From: CAG-411 sp050875145 | GTDB taxonomy: Bacteria > Bacillota > Clostridia > Lachnospirales > Lachnospiraceae | Length of the DNA stretch: 64,000 nt | Reading direction: 5' to 3' | Assembly (NCBI GenBank): GCA_050875145.1 | Contig: JBNMLH010000001.1 | Location: 186,001-250,000, forward strand | In this document: piece after piece, positions 35,233 to 44,619 of the stretch | Position numbering within the stretch: position 1 is the stretch's first letter | Layout of the letters: each line of letters begins with the position of its first letter | Translations under genes and position numbers: made by a program | The notes under the pieces: model-generated | The model's input: only the letters and a program-made list of their open reading frames with translations | Told to the model about the DNA's origin: nothing | The model's database searches: none

Positions 35233-36315
35233 TTAAGCATTTTCTGCTTCAAACTTCTTCATAAATTCTACAAGCTTTTCTACACCTTCCTTAGGCATAG
35301 CGTTATAGATGCTGGCTCTCATACCACCAACGGTTCTGTGTCCCTTTAAGTTTTCAAGTCCTGCTGCCTTTGCTTCTGCAACAAATTTAGCATCTAAGTC
35401 CTTATCACCTGTTACAAATGGAACATTCATAAGAGAACGGTCTTCTTTGCGTACAGTACCCTTAAATAATTTACTCTGATCTAAATAATCATAAAGGATT
35501 TTTGCCTTCTCTTCATTTCTCTGCTTCATTACTTCTAAGCCGCCCATCTTTTTCAGCCACTTAAATACTTTTCCACAGATATAAATTCCGTAGCAAGGAG
35601 GTGTATTATAAAGAGAATCTGCGTCTGCCTGTGTTTTATATTTAAGCATAGTTGGTGTTCCTTCTAATACATCATCTGTGATTAAATCTTCACGAATGAT
35701 TGTAATTACAACACCTGCTGGTCCTACATTCTTCTGAACACCACCATAAATAACTCCGTACTTTGTAACATCTACTGGTTCTGATAAAAAGCAAGAAGAT
35801 ACATCAGCAACTAAAGTCTTACCCTTTGTATTTGGTAATGTTTTATACTTTGTACCATAAATTGTATTATTTTCACATATGTATACATAATCTGCATCCT
35901 CGCTAATTGGAAGATCACTACAATCTGGGATATACGAGTATGTCTTATCCTCGGAAGAAGCAATTGCATTTACTTTACCATATTTCTGAGCTTCCTGATA
36001 TGCTTTCTTTGCCCATTGTCCTGTGATAATGTAATCTGCTACTTTGTTCTTCATAAGGTTCATTGGAATAGCTGCAAACTGCTGCGATGCTCCGCCCTGT
36101 AAGAACAATACTTTGTAGTTGTCTGGAATGTGCATTAAGTCTCTAATATCCTGTTCTGCTTCTTTGATGATATCATCAAATGCTTTGGATCTGTGACTCA
36201 TTTCCATTACGGACATACCAGTACCCTTGTAATCTAACATCTCGTCTGCTGCTTCTTTCAATACTTCTTCTGGCAATACTGCCGGACCTGCTGAAAAGTT
36301 ATAAACTCTTCCCAT
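35233..36315 (-). CDS. serC: Phosphoserine aminotransferase
   Basis: A 360-residue PLP enzyme of class V. It converts 3-phosphohydroxypyruvate to phosphoserine. It starts MGRVYNFSAGPAVLP, and typical blocks are MEMSHRSKAFDDII, FLQGGASQQFAAIPMN, and the PLP lysine region YGVIYGGVQKNVGPAG. The start at 36315 follows AAAGGAGG; an upstream extension of 20 codons is not supported. It is the first gene of serC-serA. No serB is in the window. Confidence 0.96.
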   Translation of the reverse strand: MGRVYNFSAGPAVLPEEVLKEAADEMLDYKGTGMSVMEMSHRSKAFDDIIKEAEQDIRDLMHIPDNYKVLFLQGGASQQFAAIPMNLMKNKVADYIITGQWAKKAYQEAQKYGKVNAIASSEDKTYSYIPDCSDLPISEDADYVYICENNTIYGTKYKTLPNTKGKTLVADVSSCFLSEPVDVTKYGVIYGGVQKNVGPAGVVITIIREDLITDDVLEGTPTMLKYKTQADADSLYNTPPCYGIYICGKVFKWLKKMGGLEVMKQRNEEKAKILYDYLDQSKLFKGTVRKEDRSLMNVPFVTGDKDLDAKFVAEAKAAGLENLKGHRTVGGMRASIYNAMPKEGVEKLVEFMKKFEAENA

Positions 36316-36447
36316 GTTGAATCCTCCTTTATTCTTTTGATCGTCTATGCTGACATGAGGCAATAGACAATCCACTTTTTATTTCTCGCAGTCTTATGAA
36401 CTGTGATTTTCTTTTTATGTACCTTTTCTATCTTTTGCAAAGCGGAC

Positions 36448-36480
36448 ACTCACAATCTGCTTTACTACTTGCTCATGAAC
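36448..36480. repeat. Dispersed short repeat, diverged copy 5
   Basis: ACTCACAATCTGCTTTACTA then CTTGCTCATGAAC; it resembles the consensus of the other copies with several substitutions, so it may be a decayed member. Confidence 0.5.
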
Positions 36481-36719
36481 GCCGGCTGTTTACGAAACTT
36501 GTCAGAAGGGGGTAAATCCTATTCTAACACAGTCATCACCTTATCCACCACTTACGTCTCTACGGCTTAGCGATGGCAAATACTTACCGATGTTCAAATT
36601 AAACAGATACTTTCCTATTAAATAAATACCACTCCCATTATAAAACTTAGTTAAATTTTCGTCAATCTCTATTTTCTTCTTCCTAATTTTTTCTCTTTTA
36701 TTTTCTTCTTTTTAAAAAT

Positions 36720-36830
36720 TTGTAACTATTCAGAGAGTGCGCCTATGTATACATAAATTATACAGTTACGCTTACAGATAAGGTACACTTTACATAATAT
36801 AGGCATAGCCGATAATGGCATCCTTAGGAT
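36720..36830. repeat. MITE-like element, diverged copy B
   Basis: It shares TGTAACTATTCAGA-AGTGCG with the left end of copy A, then an internal stem GCCTATGTATA / ACATAATATAGGC at the same place but of different sequence, then CATAGCCGATAATGGCATC against CATAGCTGGTAACAGCGTC in copy A. The matching right end is not recognisable. Confidence 0.65.
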
Positions 36831-36861
36831 TTTTGTTACATTATAAGAATTGTTATAACGT

Positions 36862-36892
36862 AACAAAAATCCGAGGTCCTTCCGGACCTCAG
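36862..36892 (-). terminator. S8 peptidase gene terminator
   Basis: On the minus strand, GAGGTCC-GGAA-GGACCTC is followed by GGATTTTTG, about 65 bases past the stop at 36959. Confidence 0.8.
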
Positions 36893-36958
36893 ACTTTCAT
36901 TCAAGTAATATTAATCTATACACAACTACTCTTTCTTATTCCCTATTCACCTGTAATC

Positions 36959-39900
36959 TTACTTTGTTACATTTAGGAAAATCGCCTGTGACTCTTCTCC
37001 ATGATCTTCAAATTGATTTACAGAATATGTTACCTTAATTTTTCCTGTCTTGGAAGGTTTCCATGCATAAGTATACGTTCTTTCTCCTACTTTTGTAAAC
37101 ATCCTTGTATAACTAGAGGACTCTGAAGAACGAATTATTTCTGTGGTTCCATCTTCATATGTAAATTTTAATTCACGACTGTCGCGATAATTTCCATACT
37201 CGAATTCTGCCTTCATAGTAAAGTTGACTGTATCACCAACTGCCACTGTATCTCGGTCTATTGAAACCGATGGCACAATTGGTATACGATTTCTAAGAAC
37301 ATCTGAATATCCCCATATTCCATTGGATTTATTCGCTGCACTGTATGGTTTAAAACACTTATTGTCCACCGATGAATCGTATGCCGGTAATGTCAAGTCT
37401 GCTGTTTGTTGATCCCATCCCTCTTCCTTATTTTTAAACAGGATATACTTATAAGACTTATCAATATTAAACATATAATGCTGTTCACTTCCACTTACAT
37501 AAGCACAAGAATATACTTTGTAATCCTGTGGGTTATTCCATACATATGCATATACCTCATTCCATCCACTTACAGAATTATCAAAGTCAACCGTCACGTA
37601 AGTTTGTGGTGTTGGTGTCTGGGTTGGTACTGGTGTTACAATCGGTGTAGTTGTTGGGGCTATCGTTGGCGCAATATATTCTTTCCAACTTCCTGAAGTT
37701 TTATTAGCAGAACTATTTGGTACAAAAATATAATTGTCTGCACTTTGCATCATTGTATCAGCCGTCTGCTGATCCCAACTACTTGTTCCTTCCGTATTTT
37801 TGAATAATACCTTTGTATATTTTTTTGGTACTTTAAACTTATATATATTTTTAGCAACCTTCGTACCTTCATAGGTTGTCGCATCTGTATTTGTGCTCCA
37901 TACATAAGCATATACCTTTGACCAATTTGTCTTTTCATTATTATAATAGAACACTACATCTGTGCCCTGTGTTGGTGTTGGTGCTACTGTGGCTGTCGGT
38001 ACTATCGTTGCCGTCGCTGTTGGCACTACGGTTGCTGTTGCCGTTGGTACAACTGTCGCTGTCGGCGTTGGTGCTACTGTCGCTGTTGGTGTCGCTGTTG
38101 CTCCAGATGCATTATACCATTCACCATTCGGTTTTGTATATGTAGCATATGGTTTATAACAATTTTTTGAGTCCTTTGGCATCTGCAAATCATTTGTCTG
38201 TAATATCCAAGATGTAGTATCGCCAGTATTTTTAAATAAAATATAGTTGTAAGAACCTGCTATTTCAAATGTATAAATATTATTTGTAACATCAGTTGAA
38301 CTAAACAGTTTGCAATCTTGTGTATTATTCCATACATAAGCGTATACATTATTCCACTTTGCAATAGAATTATCAAATTTAACTGTAGTAGTTGGTGCTA
38401 CTGTGGCTGTGGCTGTTGGCGTTGCTGTCGCAATACTTCCTGTATAAGCATACCATGTACCTGATGATTTATTTGCAGAGCTATATGGTTTCCAACAATT
38501 ATTATTATCCGTAGGAACCACTAAATCGCCTGTTTGAATCACCCATCCTGTCTGTGTATTCTTAAATATAATCTTTTTATAATTATCTGGAACTGTCACT
38601 TTATAAATCTTATTTGCTGCATCAACTAATGTAGTAGACAATACCTTAGCGTTTGATTCCTGTCCATCTGTCCACACATAAGCATATACCTGACTCCAGT
38701 TAGCTGCTGAATTGTCAAAGTATATATCTGTTCCATCTCCCTGGCTTCCTACGGCAGCCTTTGAAGCCAAGTAGAGGTCAACCATTGGATAACTATCACG
38801 ACCAGACTTTTCTGCACTGTAATCCTCTACCTGAATACTTGTATTTTTCATCATCAAATTCTTTACTTCCACACCCGATAAATTAGGATTTAATGACCAG
38901 ATATAGGCTAATGCTCCTGTAACATGTGGAGCTGCCATAGATGTTCCATCTAATAATCCATATGAATTATCTGGTAAGCAGCTATAAATATCATACCCTG
39001 GTGCAACAACATCTACATACTTTCCATAATTTGAAAAATATGCTGTTTTATATGTATTGGAACCTAAGTTTCTTGCTGCTCCAACAATAACCTTATGATT
39101 TAAGATATCCTCTATTGTTACATGATATCCATCATCCAGTGTGGTGCTTTCTGTAATACCTGCAAAACTACCATTCCAAGTAGAATCAAGTGTGCTATTT
39201 CCTGCCGCTTGCACTACAAGAAAATCATAACCTTGGTCTAATAGCTTTGCCATCGCATTTGCTGCTACTATTCCCCCAGTTCTTCCACTATCTTCACTAG
39301 GAAATTTTAATCCCCACGAACAATTGACTACCTTTGCACCATTTTGGATTAAATCAACAACATTAGATGTTCCCATCTGCGCTTTTACAATTGTATCCGC
39401 ATTCCAAAGTACACCTGTCACTCCAGTTCCATTATTTCCAATACCACAGATTGTTCCAGCTACATGCGTTCCATGATAATGTTCTGAAACAGCAGAGGTA
39501 ATCGATGTAAGGTCCAAATCTTCATGTTCCATATCAAAACCAGCATCGGAAATTCCCACTTTAACTGCTGCTTTCCCTTCAGAAGTACGACTTAGCTTGT
39601 CCTGATACTGCCATGCTGATTCTGCATGAATTGCTTCCAATCCCCAGTTATTTCCTTCAGGGTCGTTTTCTGTCCATTCATTTTCTCCACCCCAAGGATC
39701 ATTTGGAAGATCCGCTACTTCATTCACATAATTATAATCTGCCTGAATAACTTCATCAAAGGCATTAAACTTATTAATATATTTTTTTAAGGTAGCAGCA
39801 TCCGCACCAGCAAATTTTACTTGATACTCATCAATCGCATAAAGAATACCAATTTGCTCTCCACCTACATTTTCTATAATTTCCTGACAACGTTCTTTGC

Positions 39901-40363
39901 TAACCTTACTCTTAAACATAACAATAAGCTGTTCTGCCGCATATGCATTTCCATCAGCAGTAGTTTCTTTTTTTGTTACCTCTGCAAAAGAACCATTATC
40001 ATAATTAACATTCACTTCTTTAGCTGTCTTTTTTCCATCGGAGGTCTTGACTGTAATTGTAACGGTATTTTTACCCGGTCTTAATAGCAAATCATCTACC
40101 GCCCACTGCTTTTCATTGACAGTTGCGTTGCTTTCCGCATACACCTCACCATCTTCTGCGGTTGCCTTATAATCTACACTTTTAATTGTTTTTGAAGAAG
40201 AAACCTTTCCGCTGATTACTTCTCCTGCTTCCGTAGTAGTACTGCTCATACTATTTACAGTAATTTCTGTACTACTTGTTGCAGCATTTGCAATGTTTGC
40301 ACCAATTCCATTTGGAATTACCATTGATAGCGCTAACAAAGCTGCCAATACTTTTTTTCTCAT
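36959..40363 (-). CDS. Secreted subtilisin-family protease with four starch-binding-like modules
   Basis: An 1134-residue exported protein. Order: signal peptide (1-27, ending ANA), an Ig-like N-terminal domain (about 33-122), a propeptide-like domain (about 140-215), and the S8 catalytic domain (about 235-540) with Asp273 (SDAGFD), His297 (HGTHVAG), Asn389 (AAGN) and Ser475 (GTSMAAP). Then come four homologous modules at 545-638, 660-752, 802-895 and 922-1018, joined by Thr/Pro/Val linkers. Each has YAYVW and KNT or KNK motifs and a terminal SGTW-like element, matching CBM25/26 starch-binding modules. A beta domain (1029-1134) closes the protein. The ATG at 40363 has AAGGAG; no sortase motif is seen. 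Catalytic residues are complete, so it should be active outside the cell, probably held on starch. Confidence 0.9.
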   Translation of the reverse strand: MRKKVLAALLALSMVIPNGIGANIANAATSSTEITVNSMSSTTTEAGEVISGKVSSSKTIKSVDYKATAEDGEVYAESNATVNEKQWAVDDLLLRPGKNTVTITVKTSDGKKTAKEVNVNYDNGSFAEVTKKETTADGNAYAAEQLIVMFKSKVSKERCQEIIENVGGEQIGILYAIDEYQVKFAGADAATLKKYINKFNAFDEVIQADYNYVNEVADLPNDPWGGENEWTENDPEGNNWGLEAIHAESAWQYQDKLSRTSEGKAAVKVGISDAGFDMEHEDLDLTSITSAVSEHYHGTHVAGTICGIGNNGTGVTGVLWNADTIVKAQMGTSNVVDLIQNGAKVVNCSWGLKFPSEDSGRTGGIVAANAMAKLLDQGYDFLVVQAAGNSTLDSTWNGSFAGITESTTLDDGYHVTIEDILNHKVIVGAARNLGSNTYKTAYFSNYGKYVDVVAPGYDIYSCLPDNSYGLLDGTSMAAPHVTGALAYIWSLNPNLSGVEVKNLMMKNTSIQVEDYSAEKSGRDSYPMVDLYLASKAAVGSQGDGTDIYFDNSAANWSQVYAYVWTDGQESNAKVLSTTLVDAANKIYKVTVPDNYKKIIFKNTQTGWVIQTGDLVVPTDNNNCWKPYSSANKSSGTWYAYTGSIATATPTATATVAPTTTVKFDNSIAKWNNVYAYVWNNTQDCKLFSSTDVTNNIYTFEIAGSYNYILFKNTGDTTSWILQTNDLQMPKDSKNCYKPYATYTKPNGEWYNASGATATPTATVAPTPTATVVPTATATVVPTATATIVPTATVAPTPTQGTDVVFYYNNEKTNWSKVYAYVWSTNTDATTYEGTKVAKNIYKFKVPKKYTKVLFKNTEGTSSWDQQTADTMMQSADNYIFVPNSSANKTSGSWKEYIAPTIAPTTTPIVTPVPTQTPTPQTYVTVDFDNSVSGWNEVYAYVWNNPQDYKVYSCAYVSGSEQHYMFNIDKSYKYILFKNKEEGWDQQTADLTLPAYDSSVDNKCFKPYSAANKSNGIWGYSDVLRNRIPIVPSVSIDRDTVAVGDTVNFTMKAEFEYGNYRDSRELKFTYEDGTTEIIRSSESSSYTRMFTKVGERTYTYAWKPSKTGKIKVTYSVNQFEDHGEESQAIFLNVTK

Positions 40364-40713
40364 TAATTCCACTCCTTCTTAAGAACACAAACCCTTATTG
40401 TTACATAGATATTAATTTTTCACTACATAATATTAACAAATTTTACCTTTATATTGCAATTCCCAACTTTTTTCTATTTTCTAGATATCCTCTCTACTTT
40501 TTTACCTTTTTTTACATTTTTTCCTACTTTTTGGAGAAATTTTATATCATTCTTCCATGAATTCTCTTGTGCAATCTTTGTCCTTTATATATATAAACCA
40601 ATTTTTTAGTCAAAAAAAAAGATATTTTTCTCTTTTCATTTTTTATATATCTTTGCAAAGGAATAATTTTATGCTATACTTAACCAAAAAGTCTAGAAAG
40701 GATGAAAAAACAT
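40364..40713. promoter_or_regulatory. Divergent promoter region of two secreted-protein genes
   Basis: About 350 very A+T-rich bases between the protease gene (minus) and the Ig-like protein gene (plus). The plus promoter is listed separately; the minus promoter is not clear. A shared regulator is possible because both genes encode Thr/Pro-linked exported proteins. Confidence 0.5.
40652..40680 (+). promoter_or_regulatory. Promoter of the Ig-like secreted protein gene
   Basis: TTTGCA and TATACT are separated by 17 bases, with TGC in front of the -10 box (extended -10). Confidence 0.65.
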
Positions 40714-42069
40714 ATGAACTTACACATGCGCTACAAAAAAATGACTGCTGGTCTGCTAACCGCAGCACTTTCATTTGGAATTTTATCAATATCTCCCGTA
40801 CAAGCGGCCACTTCTTTAAAATTATCTAAAAAAGTCGCTACTGTCACTGTTAATAAAAGCGTCACAATAACCGCAAATAAAAAAGTCAATACCTGGAAAT
40901 CCAGCAATAAAATGGTGGCTACTGTAAAAAAAATCAGCAGCAAAAAGGCTAAAATTACTGGTCGCAAAAAAGGAACTTGCAAAATCACTGCAAGAAGTGG
41001 TAAAAAGACCGTAAAGGTCAAAGTAACGGTTCGCGCAAAAGCAATACCAGCTTCTACTCCTACTGTTACAAAACTACCAACAACTACTTCCACACCGATA
41101 ACTACTGCTACTCCATTTGTGACAAGTACTCCTATTGTAACTACAAATCCTGTAATTACAACTACTCCTATTGCTACGGAACCTACATCAACTACTACAC
41201 CATTTATCACTGAAACTCCTATAGTTTCCAGTACCCCCGCAATCACAGAAATTCCAACACCGATTGCTACAACAACTCCTGTAACCGAACAACCTGCATT
41301 CAGTGTAGCACCAGTTCCTACAGGAACCCCAATAGTCACTACGACTCCTTCTATAACAACAACACCTACAACTACGCTGGATATTAGTAAAGTACAAATG
41401 TCCTGCTTTTATAAAGAAAACAACCAAAGTATTTTGACTTTACAAAATGATACTGCTGTAAATTTTGAAATTGACAAAAATGAATATTATTTAGAAAAAA
41501 AAACACAAACTGGTTGGAACAGCCTTCCTGCCATAGACATTTATAGAAATCCCGATCCTGTACAGTTACAGGCTAATAGTATCCTATCCTACTCTCTAGA
41601 AAATTTAGATGACTATGGCAATTTACCATCCGGTACTTACCGCATTGTAATTCCACTTCACTACAATGTGCCATATAGTAATGAAACAAGTACCTATTAT
41701 GTCTCATGTGAATTTATCATTGGAGCCTTATCTACAGGAAAACTTTCTATGACCATAACACCAAATATAGATAAAAAACTTTCTGTAACGCTTCAAAATA
41801 ACAATACCTATTCCATTAAACTGGATCAGTCAAACTATAATATAGAACTATGGAAAGATGGTGCTTGGCTTCCTCTTCCTTCTATTAACGTTCTAACACC
41901 AGAACGTCCTATCACATTGGAAGCTAACACAACAAATACATTTTCTATCGATTATACAGAATATTTTGGAACTCTTTCTTCTGGTACTTACCGTATTGTA
42001 TTACCAGTCTGGCAGGCTGAAAATACATCAAATCGTACTGTATTATACCAATCTTTTACGCTAGACTAG
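40714..42069 (+). CDS. Secreted protein with Thr/Pro linker and two Ig-like repeats
   Basis: About 451 residues. It has a signal peptide ending in PVQA at about residue 32, a basic beta-rich domain (about 34-110) resembling a bacterial Big_2-type Ig fold, and a Thr/Pro linker of about 110 residues. Two homologous modules follow (about 222-340 and 345-451), each ending with SGTYRIV-LP and a strand-rich tail, matching the Big_14 type of Ig-like domain. I choose the start at 40714, because AGAAAGGATG lies at a good distance; an ATG 12 bases upstream overlaps that site. No catalytic motif is visible. Likely a surface or matrix protein. The linker style is the same as in the protease across the divergent promoter. 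Confidence 0.8.
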   Translation: MNLHMRYKKMTAGLLTAALSFGILSISPVQAATSLKLSKKVATVTVNKSVTITANKKVNTWKSSNKMVATVKKISSKKAKITGRKKGTCKITARSGKKTVKVKVTVRAKAIPASTPTVTKLPTTTSTPITTATPFVTSTPIVTTNPVITTTPIATEPTSTTTPFITETPIVSSTPAITEIPTPIATTTPVTEQPAFSVAPVPTGTPIVTTTPSITTTPTTTLDISKVQMSCFYKENNQSILTLQNDTAVNFEIDKNEYYLEKKTQTGWNSLPAIDIYRNPDPVQLQANSILSYSLENLDDYGNLPSGTYRIVIPLHYNVPYSNETSTYYVSCEFIIGALSTGKLSMTITPNIDKKLSVTLQNNNTYSIKLDQSNYNIELWKDGAWLPLPSINVLTPERPITLEANTTNTFSIDYTEYFGTLSSGTYRIVLPVWQAENTSNRTVLYQSFTLD

Positions 42070-42104
42070 ATTGCACTATCTGAAAATTTAAGATATGTAA
42101 AATA

Positions 42105-42147
42105 AAAAAACAGGAATGTAACACTACTGTGCAACATTCCTGTTTTC
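42105..42147. terminator. Terminator between the Ig-like gene and the SGNH hydrolase gene
   Basis: AACAGGAATGT and ACATTCCTGTT arms, 11 bp, with an approximately 14-base loop, A-rich before and TTTT after; it serves two convergent genes. Confidence 0.8.
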
Positions 42148-42198
42148 ACTTGCAATTATAACAAATTGCTATTCCATGCTTATCTAAATAATAAACTT

Positions 42199-43191
42199 TT
42201 ATTCTCGAACAACAGCATGTGTTTTCAAAAATTTCTTCCATTCTTCATAGCAATATCCATATACATGACATCCATCTTGAGATATTCCCTCTTTTAAGAA
42301 CCCATCCTTATCCGTATACAATGGATTAATATCTAAATAAAAAATATTTACTCCATCTGCCAGCTTAGCAGTCTCTACATTTCTTGCATTCACATTGATA
42401 TTATTAAACTCCGTCTTAGGATTATTACGTCCTTTGCTCATATGCATATTTCCAATCAGATAAATAATAACATCTTTCTGATTTTTTTGAATCATATCTA
42501 CAAGCTGCTTCATCCACTGTCCATGATTCTTTTCATTTCCATATCCCAGATCATTCATGCCTATTGTAATATATACTTTTTTATAGGTATTCTTTTTCAT
42601 AATGCTTTCCAAGTCAACCTTTTTATTTTTGTTTTTCCAAGTAATCTGTTGTCCTCTAGTCCACTGATACAAAGAAAAGCCACTTTCGCAAAAAAAGTCT
42701 GCCTGTTTCTTCAAGTCCGTGTAATCATAAAGTCCCATCATACGCGAATCTCCAATAAACGCTGCATCTTTAAAATACGAATCTTTTACTTTTTTATATT
42801 CATATTCTGTCGTAAGTGCAGTCATACCTACATCTGAATAATATGGAGAATTCACCTTTTGTGGCTTATATGTTTCAAACTTTGTCTGCCCCTTTTTCAT
42901 AGGTTCCGCTGTAATTGCTGCCTTGGTCACACTAGCATTCTCCTCTACCTGCGGTTCACCTGTCGTTATAATTGGCGTGATTTCTATTTCTTCTTTTTTT
43001 ATTTCGTCATTCTGTTCCGGATTTTGTACTGCCTCATCATCAAATGCTCGTTCCCATAAGGGTTTGCTCACATAAGCCAACGCTTCTTCTTTTGTTAAGC
43101 CATCCCCCTTTATCATACCTGCAACAGCTAATACAAAAAACAGTAGGAGTAAACAACATAAAAACGGACACTGTTTCAATTTGTTCCACAT
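42199..43191 (-). CDS. SGNH/GDSL hydrolase-type protein, membrane-anchored
   Basis: A 330-residue protein with an N-terminal membrane anchor (about 10-27), a charged linker, and an SGNH-hydrolase-like domain from about 135. Blocks are FIGDSR (serine at 149), TIGMNDLGYG, and the C-terminal DGCH with Asp306 and His309. The asparagine and glycine blocks fit the family. Proteins of this kind beside an MBOAT acyltransferase transfer or remove O-acetyl groups on polysaccharide, as in alginate- and peptidoglycan-type systems. It starts 16 bases after the MBOAT gene. Polymer target is not known. Confidence 0.88.
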   Translation of the reverse strand: MWNKLKQCPFLCCLLLLFFVLAVAGMIKGDGLTKEEALAYVSKPLWERAFDDEAVQNPEQNDEIKKEEIEITPIITTGEPQVEENASVTKAAITAEPMKKGQTKFETYKPQKVNSPYYSDVGMTALTTEYEYKKVKDSYFKDAAFIGDSRMMGLYDYTDLKKQADFFCESGFSLYQWTRGQQITWKNKNKKVDLESIMKKNTYKKVYITIGMNDLGYGNEKNHGQWMKQLVDMIQKNQKDVIIYLIGNMHMSKGRNNPKTEFNNINVNARNVETAKLADGVNIFYLDINPLYTDKDGFLKEGISQDGCHVYGYCYEEWKKFLKTHAVVRE

Positions 43192-43207
43192 ACCTTTTCC
43201 TCCAAAC

Positions 43208-44587
43208 CTAAAAATTAAAATATAAAAATGGATTGCTGCTTCCTTTCAAAATCTCATATGCGGACATAAAAAAGATGCCTATAAGAATTGCTATCATCCA
43301 TGGCTTTTGTCTTTTTCTACGAAATAGGTTATATGGAAGAGGTGTCGCAAATATAACACAAATCAACAATAACCACCAATATGTATACATATAGTTTTTA
43401 AATTGGCTGATGCCCATAAGCACCTTTCCGCTTGTATGTCCAAACATACTACATAAGTATTGCTTTAAGGTTGTAAAATCCGAAATAGCAAATACTACCC
43501 AGCTTATTGGAATAAGAAAAATTACATATACATGTCCAAGCACTTTCGAATTTTCTAACCATTTCCCTAAAAATAGCTTTTCGATTGCAATAAAAACAAA
43601 AAAGGAAATTCCCCAAATTACAAAATTCCAGCTTGCTCCATGCCATAATCCAGTCAATGCCCATACTACAAATAAATTAATGATTGTACGAATCTTTCCC
43701 TTTCGATTTCCACCAAGGGGAATATATACATATTCGCGAAACCATCTTCCCAATGTAATATGCCATCTTCTCCAAAATTCTGCTATAGATTTTGAGATAT
43801 ATGGCTGTTTAAAGTTTTCTGGAAGTGTAAAACCTAACATTTTTCCAAGCCCTAATGCCATAAGGGAATAGCCCCAAAAGTCAAAATATATCTGAAAGGT
43901 ATAGGCAATCGCTCCAAGCCAGGCAACCGAGGCTCCAAGACCAATTGTTCCAGCAGATAAAATCGTATTCCACAACGTATAAATGGAGTTTGCCAATAAT
44001 ACTTTAAGACCTAATCCAAAGGTAAACCACTTTAATCCATCTTCTATCTTCTCAACAGTCACCTCACGTTTTTGAAGATCAGCTTCGACTTCATCAAAAA
44101 GCACAATCGGACCGGCTACTAACTGTGGAAACATACAAATATAAGTGGCAAATTCAATAAATGTGACCTGTCTTTTTATCTTTCCTTTATAGCAATCTAC
44201 TTGATAAGATAATATCTGAAACGTATAAAAACTAATCCCAATAGGCAATGCAATCTCCAAAGGTGTAATCCACTTCTTACCCAAAATGGCGTTTATATTT
44301 TCAATTCCAAAATCCAAATATTTAAACCAGCCTAAAACTGCTACATTTAAAAGAATTGTCAATATTAATAAACCTTTTCCCCTATATTGATATATCCTTT
44401 TAGATAATACATAATTAAACATTACCGAAGCCAGCATGATCCATACGAACTTTGGTTCTCCAATTCCATAAAAAATCAAACTACCAACTAATAGTATTCC
44501 ATTTCGATATTTACTCTGCGCTATAAAATAGATTATCATAAAAATCAGTAAAAATCGAAAAATGAACGCATTACTTGAAAATAACAT
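43208..44587 (-). CDS. MBOAT family O-acyltransferase (AlgI/DltB-like)
   Basis: A 459-residue multi-pass membrane protein with about ten or more hydrophobic segments. The conserved motif is FWRRWHITLGRWFREYVYIPLGGN, and the catalytic histidine region is LTGLWHGASWNF. It moves acetyl or other acyl groups across the membrane for O-acylation of cell-surface polymers. The order is diguanylate cyclase, MBOAT, SGNH, with 32- and 20-base gaps, so all three are likely co-transcribed. No dlt genes are nearby, so an exopolysaccharide-type target is more likely than D-alanine on teichoic acid. Confidence 0.92.
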   Translation of the reverse strand: MLFSSNAFIFRFLLIFMIIYFIAQSKYRNGILLVGSLIFYGIGEPKFVWIMLASVMFNYVLSKRIYQYRGKGLLILTILLNVAVLGWFKYLDFGIENINAILGKKWITPLEIALPIGISFYTFQILSYQVDCYKGKIKRQVTFIEFATYICMFPQLVAGPIVLFDEVEADLQKREVTVEKIEDGLKWFTFGLGLKVLLANSIYTLWNTILSAGTIGLGASVAWLGAIAYTFQIYFDFWGYSLMALGLGKMLGFTLPENFKQPYISKSIAEFWRRWHITLGRWFREYVYIPLGGNRKGKIRTIINLFVVWALTGLWHGASWNFVIWGISFFVFIAIEKLFLGKWLENSKVLGHVYVIFLIPISWVVFAISDFTTLKQYLCSMFGHTSGKVLMGISQFKNYMYTYWWLLLICVIFATPLPYNLFRRKRQKPWMIAILIGIFFMSAYEILKGSSNPFLYFNF

Positions 44588-44619
44588 TTTCCTATCTCCT
44601 TACACAAATTACAACCTTA

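Larger units (their letters stand above)
36316..36958. other. Intergenic region between serC and the S8 peptidase gene
   Basis: About 640 bases with no gene. It holds a weak dispersed repeat copy at 36448-36480, MITE-like copy B at 36720-36830, a hairpin GGATTTTTGTTAC / GTAACAAAAATCC around 36826-36872, and the peptidase gene terminator. I found no T-box or riboswitch in front of serC. Confidence 0.5.

Noticed and set aside
36316..36480. T-box or serine-responsive riboswitch before serC
   Set aside because: No AGGGTGG or other T-box core; only a decayed repeat is visible.
37950..38110. Short tandem direct repeats that might be taken for CRISPR
   Set aside because: They encode the Thr/Pro/Val linker of the protease; units are codon repeats of a few residues, with no spacers.
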